5,966 nt of DNA, taken from an uncultured Clostridiaceae bacterium. Its GTDB lineage: Bacteria > Bacillota > Clostridia > Lachnospirales > Lachnospiraceae. Each line of letters starts with the position of its first letter. Positions within the stretch are counted from its first letter, which is position 1. Below are positions 1 to 5,897 of the stretch, in pieces. The notes beneath the pieces are model-generated. The model made no database searches and was not told the DNA's origin. It saw nothing but the letters and a program-made list of their open reading frames with translations. The stretch spans positions 1 through 5,966 of the forward strand of contig CATKZA010000124.1 in assembly GCA_949841235.1 (NCBI GenBank). Reading direction: 5' to 3'. The translations under genes and the position numbers were made by a program.

Positions 1-248
1 GGCTGGTTGGATTAATCAATGCGATAGATGATGGGGAATTAACGGCCTATGTCCATTACCTGTGCGTTGATCCGGAATATCAGGGAGCCGGCATTGGCGG
101 TGAACTGCTAAAGCGAATTAAGGAAAAGTACAGGGATTATTTATATATTATCTTGCTTGCAGAGAATGAAAGTTTGATCGCATATTACAAGGAGAATGGA
201 TTTGAGCATATGGATGGGAAATATGTGCTGACGATACAAAATGGGTAA
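1..248 (+). CDS. GNAT-family N-acetyltransferase, C-terminal part (5' end outside window)
   Basis: The open frame enters from the left edge (codons start at position 3) and ends at TAA 246-248, giving 81 visible residues. They contain the acetyl-CoA-binding motif A of GNAT enzymes: VDPEYQGAGIGGELLKRI, with the QxxGxG pyrophosphate loop (QGAGIG), followed by an amphipathic helix. Near the C terminus AENESLIAYYKENGF matches the usual GNAT motif B (a helix ending in YYxxxGF). These enzymes move an acetyl group from acetyl-CoA to an amine on a small molecule or protein in the cytoplasm. The substrate cannot be read from this fragment. The stop is 77 nt upstream of the regulator start with no clear terminator between them, so co-transcription is possible, but no functional link is evident. 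Family call is firm; specificity is unknown. Confidence 0.9.
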   Translation, partial: LVGLINAIDDGELTAYVHYLCVDPEYQGAGIGGELLKRIKEKYRDYLYIILLAENESLIAYYKENGFEHMDGKYVLTIQNG

Positions 249-313
249 CCGCAAAATGGTTTTTGTTTGCAAAGCGTGACGTATGTTGAGACTGTGCATG
301 GCTATTTTGGCCC

Positions 314-319
314 GGGAGG
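314..319 (+). promoter_or_regulatory. Ribosome binding site that sets the response-regulator start
   Basis: GGGAGG directly abuts an ATG at 320, which is too close for initiation there. The in-frame ATG at 326 lies 6 nt downstream, a normal spacing, and opens the protein as MARILVVDDE, the usual start of a receiver domain. I therefore prefer 326 over 320; the difference is two residues. Confidence 0.75.
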
Positions 320-325
320 ATGAAA

Positions 326-1870
326 ATGGCGAGGATCTTAGTTGTAGATGATGAGGCGATCGAGAGGAAGGGCATCCGCTTTCTCTTTCAAAAGTTTGGC
401 ATTCCGGCAGAAATTTTTGAGGCGGCCAATGGGGCGAAGGCTTTGGATTTTCTGAAGGAAGAGAAGGTGGATGTGCTGATTACGGATATCAAGATGCCTT
501 TTATGGATGGGATGGAACTGATTGAGAATGTTGCCAACCAGTATCCTTCGATGAAAATTATCATCTATAGCGGATATGGCGAGTTTGAGTATGCCAAGAA
601 GGCCATGCGCTACCATGTGAGCCATTACATATTGAAGCCTGTAGACCCGGCGGAATTTGAGAACGTGGTGGGGGAAGTATTGCAGGAACTGGAAAATGAA
701 AGGCTGGAAAAGGAACTGCGGGAAGAGAGCATTCATTTTTATAAAGAGCATATCTTGCTGCAGGCAATCAATGGGGTGCCCATGGAAGAACTGGCATCTC
801 TGGGGGACAGATGGGGGGGCTTGGATTTCCTGCGGCAGTATTATTGCATGATTTTGCTGGAGTTTAACCGGGCCTTTTTTGGAAAAAAGGGGGATGGTTT
901 CAGACAGCAGCTGGCAGAGAGGATTTCCGTGCCATTCCAGTATTTGAATTTGAACCAGGAGCAGAGTGTTTTCCTTTTTGGACGGGAGAAGGATTTTGAC
1001 AGGATGGAAATGGCTGAGAGGCTTGATAGAGAAATTTATCGTATTTATGAAGAGAAATGCTTTTTGGCAGTGAGCAAATGCGGCGCCAAGCCCATTGACC
1101 TGTCTGAGACCTGCGAGGCTTTGGAGAGATTGATGGAGAATAAATTCTATCTGCCGGATAGCCGGATTTTTTTGGAGCAGGAAGAAGAGAATCAGGCTGG
1201 GGGAATCCAAGTGGAAAATGATTTGCTGGTGAAGCGGATGCAGCAGGATATTAAGATGAAGGACGTGCTGGCGCTTCGTGAGCATTTTGCGGATCTCTGC
1301 GAGAAATATCGGGGAGAGATTGGGGGTACCCAGAGTTATGTGAAGTTCGTATTTTCCGGCATGATCAAGGAGATTTATGACATGCTGCCGGACAGGGATC
1401 AGCAGGAAACCAGCCGGGCGGTGGATGAGGTGTATCGGGCCGAAGATTTTTCTCAGGTGATGGATATTCTGGGAGAGGGGATTGGCCAAATGGAGCGTGT
1501 GTATGCGGCAAATCCCCAGATGGTGCATCGGGAAATTGGAACGGTGAAGCAATATATTTATGCCAATTTTGATAAGGATCTGAGCGTGGATTTATTGGCG
1601 GAGCAGGTATTTATGGCACCCAGCTATCTCAGCCATATATTTAAGAAAGAGACGGGGCAGAATCTGAGCAAATTTATTAAGTCCCTGCGCATGGAGAAGG
1701 CGAAGGAGATGCTTACGGATTCCCATAAAAAGATTGTCAATATCAGTTGCGACGTGGGGTATCCCAATGTCTCTTATTTTTGCCAGAGTTTTCGGGAATA
1801 TTATGGCGTGAGTCCCCAGAGGTATAGAAATCAAGGAGCGGTGAATGAGGTCAGTCAGGCAGAGGTTTAA
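326..1870 (+). CDS. Two-component response regulator, receiver domain plus AraC-type DNA-binding domain (YesN-like)
   Basis: This is a 514-residue protein from the preferred ATG. Residues 1-120 form a receiver domain: acidic pair Asp8-Asp9 in ILVVDDE, phosphoacceptor Asp54 in LITDIKMP, switch residue Ser82 in IIIYSGYGEF, and Lys104 in YILKP. All key residues are present, so it should be phosphorylatable. Residues of about 120-400 are a poorly conserved, partly helical linker (ELENERLEKELREES), usual for this family. Residues of about 407-502 are an AraC/XylS domain with two helix-turn-helix units: LAEQVFMAPSYLSHIFKKETG, and a second unit ending in SFREYYGVSPQRYR. It is expected to be a cytoplasmic, phosphorylation-controlled transcription activator, typically of carbohydrate-uptake genes. 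The 3' end overlaps the kinase gene by 26 nt. Targets are unknown; the adjacent binding-protein gene is the obvious candidate (inference). Confidence 0.95.
   Translation: MARILVVDDEAIERKGIRFLFQKFGIPAEIFEAANGAKALDFLKEEKVDVLITDIKMPFMDGMELIENVANQYPSMKIIIYSGYGEFEYAKKAMRYHVSHYILKPVDPAEFENVVGEVLQELENERLEKELREESIHFYKEHILLQAINGVPMEELASLGDRWGGLDFLRQYYCMILLEFNRAFFGKKGDGFRQQLAERISVPFQYLNLNQEQSVFLFGREKDFDRMEMAERLDREIYRIYEEKCFLAVSKCGAKPIDLSETCEALERLMENKFYLPDSRIFLEQEEENQAGGIQVENDLLVKRMQQDIKMKDVLALREHFADLCEKYRGEIGGTQSYVKFVFSGMIKEIYDMLPDRDQQETSRAVDEVYRAEDFSQVMDILGEGIGQMERVYAANPQMVHREIGTVKQYIYANFDKDLSVDLLAEQVFMAPSYLSHIFKKETGQNLSKFIKSLRMEKAKEMLTDSHKKIVNISCDVGYPNVSYFCQSFREYYGVSPQRYRNQGAVNEVSQAEV
1833..1838 (+). 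promoter_or_regulatory. Ribosome binding site of the sensor kinase, inside the regulator gene
   Basis: AAGGAG lies 6 nt before ATG 1845 and within the last codons of the response regulator. The strong internal site and the 26-nt gene overlap point to translational coupling of regulator and kinase. It also supports 1845 as the kinase start. Confidence 0.75.
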
Positions 1871-3569
1871 GGACAGCAAACTACGCCATAAGCTGATGGC
1901 GGTTTATATATGCATTGGGACAGTTCCGGTGCTTCTTCTGGGCATTTTTGCGTATTGCCAGCAGCGGGAGGACTATCTGAAAGAAGTGGGTGGTGCGATA
2001 GAGTCGCAGCTGTCCAAGGAGGTGTCCCGCCTGGATACCAGAATGGCTTCCTATGCAAATCTTTCAGATTACCTTGCATTTAATCGCTCTATCTCTGACG
2101 GATTGCGCAGAAGTGATGGTTCTGCCTATGAGACTTATGAGCAATATGCGGACAATGTAGATCCTGTATTTTCTTCTCTGAAATATTTCAATCGGGAAAT
2201 AGAGCAGATTTCCGTTTACGTGGATCGGGATATCGTCCGCCATAGCAATACGGTTCTGCCTCTGTCAGACATACAGGGAGAGGAGTGGTATCGGCGGGCT
2301 AAGCTTACCCAGAATAACCAGTGGTTTCTGGATGGGGGGGAGAGACGTGCATTCAATGCTAGAATCATGCCGCTGATGCAGCAGAGAGGGGAGCGGGGCG
2401 TTCTATTTATCTCAGTAAATTATTCTGAATTATTTTCCCAGATGAAGGAACTATCTGGAGATGGGTATGGCATTGGGATTTATGACGGGGATGGACAGGC
2501 CCTGTTCCAGGCAGAGCATTTTCCAGAGAGTGAGGGGGAGGTGCTGCTTTCCCCGGAGAGTGTGCGGCGGGAGTACGGGCAGCAGTCGGCGGGAAAGAGT
2601 TCTGCCTACCTGATGGCATCAAAGGACTTGGCAGTCCAAGGATGGCGGGCGGTGATATATTGCCCGAAGAATCGATTTATCACAGCGAATAATCCCCTGC
2701 TGCTATTTGTGGCTGGCCTGGTGCTGGTGTGTGTGGTGGCTTCGCTTCTGGCCTCCTTGGCATTCTCCCGGCTGGTGGTGCGGGATATCGAGAAATTGCA
2801 GGATAATATGAAATCCGTGGAGCGGGGAGATATGACCATCTGGGTAAAAAGCGATTCCCGGGATGAGATTGGCGATTTGATCCGTGGGTTTGATGCCATG
2901 ATTGGCGAAATTAAGCGACTCATTCATGAAGTGTATGAGGGCAGGCTTTTGCAGAAGAAATATCAGATGAAGGCATTGCAGGCACAAATCAACCCTCATT
3001 TCCTGTACAATTCATTATCTTTAATTAACTGGAGAGCTTTGGAGGCAGGGGAGGAACAGATTAGCAAAATCACCCTGGCATTGTCTTCCTTTTATCGGAC
3101 TTCTCTGAATAAAGGGAATAATGTGCTTGCTATTGCCCGAGAATTGGAAAATATGCGTGCCTATCTGGAAATCCAGAACTGCATGCATGATGGCTCCTTT
3201 GACGTGGAGGAGGAAATCGATCCTTCCATTTTACATTATGAGACACTGAACCTTTTGCTGCAGCCATTGGTGGAAAATGCCATTGAGCATGGCGTGGATT
3301 TGTTAGAGGATCGGCGTGGGAGGATTCGGATTACGGGCAGAGCGGATGAGGAAAATATTTATCTTGCCGTGGAAGATAATGGCGTGGGAATGGATGAGGA
3401 AACGCTGGCTTCCGTGTTAGAATTTCAGACCAGGGGCTATGGGGTGAGGAATGTCAATGAGCGTATCCGGCTCTTCTATGGGGAGGAGTATTCGCTCAAG
3501 ATAGAGAGCGAGCTGGGCAGAGGTACCAGATGCATGATTACCATTCCGAAAAAGAGGAAGGAGGCGTAA
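1845..3569 (+). CDS. Membrane sensor histidine kinase, LytS/YesM class with HAMP domain
   Basis: This is a 574-residue protein. A basic N terminus precedes transmembrane segment 1 (about 17-37, LMAVYICIGTVPVLLLGIFAY). Residues of about 38-283 are extracytoplasmic; the stretch with GEEWYRRAKLTQNNQWFLDG resembles the Cache-type sensor found in YesM-like kinases. Segment 2 (about 284-308) leads into a HAMP linker (about 309-361, with RGDMTIWVKSDSRDEIGDL). The His_kinase motif is QAQINPHFLYNSL, with His385 as the phosphorylated residue. The ATPase domain has the N box LVENAIEH (Asn478), G1 box DNGVGMD (Asp511), and a glycine-rich G2 segment GYGVRNVNER (531 onward). All catalytic elements are present. 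It should autophosphorylate and pass the phosphate to Asp54 of the regulator encoded just upstream. The signal is unknown; a sugar or a liganded binding protein is plausible. The 117-126 nt gap to the next gene leaves co-transcription open. Confidence 0.95.
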   Translation: MRSVRQRFKDSKLRHKLMAVYICIGTVPVLLLGIFAYCQQREDYLKEVGGAIESQLSKEVSRLDTRMASYANLSDYLAFNRSISDGLRRSDGSAYETYEQYADNVDPVFSSLKYFNREIEQISVYVDRDIVRHSNTVLPLSDIQGEEWYRRAKLTQNNQWFLDGGERRAFNARIMPLMQQRGERGVLFISVNYSELFSQMKELSGDGYGIGIYDGDGQALFQAEHFPESEGEVLLSPESVRREYGQQSAGKSSAYLMASKDLAVQGWRAVIYCPKNRFITANNPLLLFVAGLVLVCVVASLLASLAFSRLVVRDIEKLQDNMKSVERGDMTIWVKSDSRDEIGDLIRGFDAMIGEIKRLIHEVYEGRLLQKKYQMKALQAQINPHFLYNSLSLINWRALEAGEEQISKITLALSSFYRTSLNKGNNVLAIARELENMRAYLEIQNCMHDGSFDVEEEIDPSILHYETLNLLLQPLVENAIEHGVDLLEDRRGRIRITGRADEENIYLAVEDNGVGMDEETLASVLEFQTRGYGVRNVNERIRLFYGEEYSLKIESELGRGTRCMITIPKKRKEA

Positions 3570-3680
3570 TCCCGTTGCTTTCCCATCGGTTTTCTTAGTT
3601 TGTGGCGGAGATTTTTGATGGGGATGGGTAGCGTGTAGTGTCTTGCATGGGAATGGAGAGTTCATAGAAGGCGGGTTTGG

Positions 3681-3686
3681 AAGGAG
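3681..3686 (+). promoter_or_regulatory. Ribosome binding site that sets the binding-protein start
   Basis: AAGGAG touches ATG 3687, so that codon is too close to be used. The in-frame ATG at 3696 is 9 nt away and the one at 3699 is 12 nt away. A second purine run, GGGGAG at 3689-3694, is too near 3696 but 4 nt from 3699. I prefer 3696, and 3699 is possible. Either way the signal peptide stays intact. Confidence 0.6.
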
Positions 3687-3695
3687 ATGGGGAGA

Positions 3696-5399
3696 ATGAT
3701 GGGCAGGAGAAGGATTGCGGCATGCATATTGTGCTGCGCTTTATTGTTCGCTGGCTGCGAGAGGACGGAGACAGAGGAAAGGCTGGAGAACAAGGAACAG
3801 GGGAAGGGGAGCATACATTCGGAAAGTGCAGAGGCATGTGTTACGCCATTTGGGCGCTACGAGGATACGGTGACATATACTCTGGGAAAGATGATAGGAA
3901 GCAATCGCTCCAACTTGCCTGATGGCGAAAATTATGAGAATAATGCATATACCAGGTATTTGAGGAAGAAACTGAATATCCAGAACAAAGATGTTTTTGA
4001 GGTGGCAGATGGCTTGGATTTTATGGAGACGGTGTCTCTCAGCGTGATTAACGATGAGATGCCGGATGTGATGATTGTCAACGATGTGGACTTGCTGCAA
4101 AAATTGGTGGATGAGGACAAGATTGAAGATTTGACAACGGCGTATGAGCAGTGCGCCAGCGAGAGGATTAAGGAAATTTATTCCAGCTATGGCCAGGGGA
4201 TATTGGATCATGTGACATTTGATGGAAAACTAATGGCTCTGCCAGAGACCAAGATTAGCGATGGACCCAATTTATTTTGGGTGAGGCAGGATTGGATGGA
4301 GGAACTGGGGCTTTCTGCACCTAAGACACTGGGGGATGTGGAGGAGATTGTCTGTGCGTTTATTCAGAAAGATCCGGGAAAAAATGGGCCGGGAAAGACT
4401 GTGGGCATTGCCTGTGAAGAAAACGTGATTGGCGAGGGAGAATATAATTCTGAATATGGGCTGAATACGGTTTTTTCCAGTTGTCGTTCTTTTCCTAAGA
4501 AATGGATTCGCAATCAGAAGGGGAAGGTGGAATATGGCTCCATATCCCAAGAAACCAGGAATGCCTTGAAAATGATCAGACGCTGGTATGGGGAGGGCAT
4601 CATTGATCCTGATTTTCTATTGCGGGGGAATGAAAATATTGTTGACATGATTGTGGATGGGCAGTGCGGGGCGTTCTTTGGGCCATGGTGGGCCCCCAAT
4701 AATCCGCTGATGCTGGCAAAAAAGAAAAATCCCGATGCGGATTGGAGACCATACTTGATTCAGACTGGCGCAGATGGCAGTACGACTTATGTGGAGCAAA
4801 ACTATAGCAAGAAATATGTAGTGGTGAGAAAGGGGTACCAGCATCCGGAAATCGTTATGAAAATAATCAGTGTCTTATTTGACGAGATGAAGCATGGGGA
4901 GGAGGAAACTAGGGAGATTGCCTCTTATTTTCAAAAGAATGTAGATCCATCCGCAAGGCCTCTGGGCATCAATGTGGATTATAAGGATGCGTTGGCACGC
5001 TGTTACATGAATTTGAAAGATGCATTGCGGGGAGAAAGGGAAATCACTCAGCTGACTGCGCTGGAGGGGTCATATTATGAAGGGTGCTATCGGTATCAGA
5101 GAAGCGGGAGCATGGCATCGGTGGAAGACTGGGCCGCATATATTTCCAGAGTTACGGCACCTGCCTTGTTGGCTGAGGGGCATGTCAGGGTGGAATGCCC
5201 GATATTTTATGGCAAGACAGAGACAATGGGGAAAAAATGGTGGAAGTTGGAGGAGTTAGAGAAAGAGGCATTTTTGAAAATCATTACGGGACAGGAGGAA
5301 CTATCTTATTTTGATACCTTTGTGGAAACGTGGAAGCATGAGGGCGGCACGGAGATTACAGAGGAAGTTGATGCATTGGCGGCAAGTACAAATCAGTAG
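3696..5399 (+). CDS. Extracellular solute-binding lipoprotein, LplA/YtcQ-like (ABC-type sugar uptake)
   Basis: This is a 567-residue protein from ATG 3696 (570 from 3687). The N terminus is a lipoprotein signal: basic MMGRRR, hydrophobic IAACILCCALLFAG, and lipobox LFAGC with Cys21 as the lipid anchor. A charged, Glu-rich tether follows (about 22-50). The rest has the size and layout of the large family-1 binding proteins linked to oligosaccharide ABC importers: an N-lobe segment MPDVMIVND, a hinge-like LFWVRQDWMEELGL, an aromatic FFGPWWAPNNPLM (Trp331, Trp332) that may contact ligand, and a C-terminal FVETWKHEGGTEITEEV ending typical of the LplA group. Some members bind aldouronates in Paenibacillus, but ligand cannot be inferred here. 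It should sit outside the membrane. Unusually, no permease genes follow; an rRNA operon does. The yesN/yesM-like pair upstream probably controls it. Confidence 0.9.
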   Translation: MMGRRRIAACILCCALLFAGCERTETEERLENKEQGKGSIHSESAEACVTPFGRYEDTVTYTLGKMIGSNRSNLPDGENYENNAYTRYLRKKLNIQNKDVFEVADGLDFMETVSLSVINDEMPDVMIVNDVDLLQKLVDEDKIEDLTTAYEQCASERIKEIYSSYGQGILDHVTFDGKLMALPETKISDGPNLFWVRQDWMEELGLSAPKTLGDVEEIVCAFIQKDPGKNGPGKTVGIACEENVIGEGEYNSEYGLNTVFSSCRSFPKKWIRNQKGKVEYGSISQETRNALKMIRRWYGEGIIDPDFLLRGNENIVDMIVDGQCGAFFGPWWAPNNPLMLAKKKNPDADWRPYLIQTGADGSTTYVEQNYSKKYVVVRKGYQHPEIVMKIISVLFDEMKHGEEETREIASYFQKNVDPSARPLGINVDYKDALARCYMNLKDALRGEREITQLTALEGSYYEGCYRYQRSGSMASVEDWAAYISRVTAPALLAEGHVRVECPIFYGKTETMGKKWWKLEELEKEAFLKIITGQEELSYFDTFVETWKHEGGTEITEEVDALAASTNQ

Positions 5400-5455
5400 G
5401 AACAGTGTAATTGCAAATTTCAGAGAGCGAAGCAATCGCCAAAGCGAACGGATAA

Positions 5456-5476
5456 CAGACGCATAACTATGGTCTG
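5456..5476 (+). other. Bulged hairpin downstream of the binding-protein gene
   Basis: CAGAC (5456-5460) pairs with GTCTG (5472-5476). After a bulged G5461, CAT pairs with ATG around an AACT loop, giving 8 pairs. It lies 57 nt after the stop codon. The downstream sequence is CAAAAGCGC with no T-run, so it is not a classic terminator. It might be a 3'-end stabiliser, a weak pause site, or chance. Confidence 0.35.
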
Positions 5477-5542
5477 CAAAAGCGCAATTTATCGAAGGAT
5501 AATAAAATAATATTTATTCAACTCAACTGTGAATAGAAACCC

Positions 5543-5570
5543 TGCATTTTATTTTGGTGCATTTTATTTT
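5543..5570 (+). repeat. Tandem 13-bp A/T-rich direct repeat, 15-bp period
   Basis: TGCATTTTATTTT occurs at 5543-5555 and again, identical, at 5558-5570, separated by GG. It sits directly upstream of the UP element, about 60-85 nt before the predicted transcription start. It may extend the upstream activating region or bind an architectural protein; this is inference. Confidence 0.8.
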
Positions 5571-5592
5571 TTAAAATTTTTTTAAAAAAGTG
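5571..5592 (+). promoter_or_regulatory. UP element of the rRNA promoter
   Basis: The 22 nt fit the E. coli full UP consensus, as I recall it, at every fixed position: AAA at 5573-5575, a W/T block at 5576-5583, and AAA at 5587-5589. They end one base before the -35 hexamer, the correct place for contact by the RNA polymerase alpha C-terminal domains. This is the usual device for very strong rRNA transcription. Confidence 0.8.
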
Positions 5593-5593
5593 C

Positions 5594-5622
5594 TTGACAT
5601 TCTTTTCAGAGGGTGATATGAT
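5594..5622 (+). promoter_or_regulatory. Sigma-A promoter of the rRNA operon, extended -10
   Basis: The -35 hexamer TTGACA (5594-5599) is a perfect match. A 17-nt spacer separates it from the -10 hexamer TATGAT (5617-5622), one mismatch from TATAAT. A TG at 5614-5615, one base before the -10, makes it an extended -10 promoter. Transcription should start near 5628-5631. It is the only strong promoter I find in the 498 nt before the 16S gene. Confidence 0.92.
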
Positions 5623-5665
5623 ATCATTCGTTGGCGCAAAATAAGTCGAAAGATGAACGCCACAA

Positions 5666-5683
5666 CACCTTGACAACTGAACA
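5666..5683 (+). promoter_or_regulatory. boxA-like antitermination site in the rRNA leader
   Basis: CACCTTGACAACTGAACA lies about 37 nt after the predicted start. It resembles the TTTGAAAACT-type sequences of Firmicute rRNA leaders and 16S-23S spacers, which are thought to load NusB/S10 and prevent premature termination. The match is by resemblance only, so confidence is moderate. Confidence 0.45.
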
Positions 5684-5695
5684 GTAGAACAACCC

Positions 5696-5718
5696 TGAAA
5701 ATTCTAACAAAATTTTCA
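5696..5718 (+). other. Leader hairpin 1
   Basis: TGAAAATT (5696-5703) pairs perfectly with AATTTTCA (5711-5718), 8 pairs with a 7-nt loop CTAACAA. It is A/T-rich, so only moderately stable. It lies 12 nt after the boxA-like site. The motif AACCC stands on both sides (5691-5695 and overlapping 5718-5722), and both copies could instead pair with GGGTT at 5801-5805. Confidence 0.5.
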
Positions 5719-5772
5719 ACCCTTGGAAGCGGAACCAGCGGAACACATGCCCGATGGTTTGCAGAAGGGGGA

Positions 5773-5788
5773 GCGGGAGAAATCCCGC
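5773..5788 (+). other. Leader hairpin with GAAA tetraloop
   Basis: GCGGGA (5773-5778) pairs with TCCCGC (5783-5788) around GAAA, a GNRA tetraloop. Six pairs, five of them G-C, make this one of the most stable local structures in the leader. GNRA loops commonly dock into receptor helices or bind proteins. Confidence 0.65.
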
Positions 5789-5830
5789 ACAGTAAATAAC
5801 GGGTTTATGTTCGTTAGAACAGATGCTCGT

Positions 5831-5847
5831 TAAGAATGTAATTCTTA
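5831..5847 (+). other. Leader hairpin, A/T-rich
   Basis: TAAGAAT (5831-5837) pairs perfectly with ATTCTTA (5841-5847) around a 3-nt loop GTA. Seven pairs, mostly A-T. Role unknown; part of the rRNA leader. Confidence 0.5.
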
Positions 5848-5862
5848 CGGAAAACAAAGCCA

Positions 5863-5880
5863 GCAGGAAGAGATTCCTGC
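5863..5880 (+). other. Leader hairpin with GAGA tetraloop, just before 16S
   Basis: GCAGGAA (5863-5869) pairs perfectly with TTCCTGC (5874-5880) around GAGA, a GNRA tetraloop. It ends about 17 nt before the predicted 16S 5' end. Its 3' strand can alternatively pair with GCGGGAA at 5885-5891 (one G-U pair, loop CGAG), so the two hairpins exclude each other. Confidence 0.65.
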
Positions 5881-5897
5881 CGAGGCGGGAAGAACTT

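Larger units (their letters stand above)
5400..5590 (+). other. Non-coding spacer upstream of the rRNA promoter
   Basis: I see no credible gene here. The left half (5400-5490) is of mixed composition and holds one bulged hairpin (5456-5476) but no hairpin followed by a T-run, so no standard intrinsic terminator for the binding-protein gene. The right half (about 5491-5590) is very A/T-rich, with the tandem repeat and the UP element described separately. Together with the leader (5629-5897) this forms the 498-nt gene-free stretch before the 16S gene. Confidence 0.7.
5629..5897 (+). other. rRNA operon leader (about 268 nt), precursor segment removed during 16S maturation
   Basis: This is transcribed from the promoter at 5594-5622 up to the predicted mature 16S end. 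It carries a boxA-like site (5666-5683) and a chain of local hairpins: 5696-5718, 5732-5760 (weak), 5773-5788, 5808-5821 (weak), 5831-5847 and 5863-5880. In other bacteria such leaders hold antitermination signals and half of the processing stem that pairs with sequence beyond the 16S 3' end. That partner lies outside this window. No open frame here looks coding. Confidence 0.8.

Noticed and set aside
251..308. Terminator (GCAAA/TTTGC at 251-270) or promoter (TATGTT 282-287, TATTTT 303-308) between the acetyltransferase and the regulator
   Set aside because: The stem has only 5 A/T-rich pairs and no T-run after it, and neither -10-like hexamer has a -35 at usable spacing.
338..1552. Long antisense open frame of 404 codons on the - strand inside the regulator gene
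   Set aside because: It lies wholly opposite a well-supported coding region, is rich in His, Leu, Gln and Ile as antisense frames of such genes are, and shows no recognisable domain.
3581..3628. Possible stem CCCATC (3582-3587) with GATGGG (3617-3622 or 3623-3628) between kinase and binding protein
   Set aside because: The stem is only 6 pairs with a loop of 29 nt or more and no T-run, so it is not a terminator; the tandem GATGGG copies are probably chance in G-rich DNA.
3613..3670. Promoter candidates TTTGAT/TAGTGT and TTGCAT/TAGAAG before the binding-protein gene
   Set aside because: Both pairs match the sigma-A consensus poorly, with 16-nt spacing; I cannot tell them from background.
3741..4211. 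Antisense open frame of 156 codons opposite the binding-protein gene
   Set aside because: It is a shadow of a clear lipoprotein gene, with no domain and no convincing start region.
5670..5698. Second TTGACA (5670-5675) as a tandem rRNA promoter P2
   Set aside because: At 16-18 nt downstream the sequence is ACCCTG-like with no -10 hexamer; the TTGACA is part of the boxA-like site.
5624..5857. Minus-strand open frame of 77 codons in the rRNA leader
   Set aside because: It lies inside a transcribed structured leader opposite a strong promoter; its sequence is explained by leader hairpins and shows no protein features.
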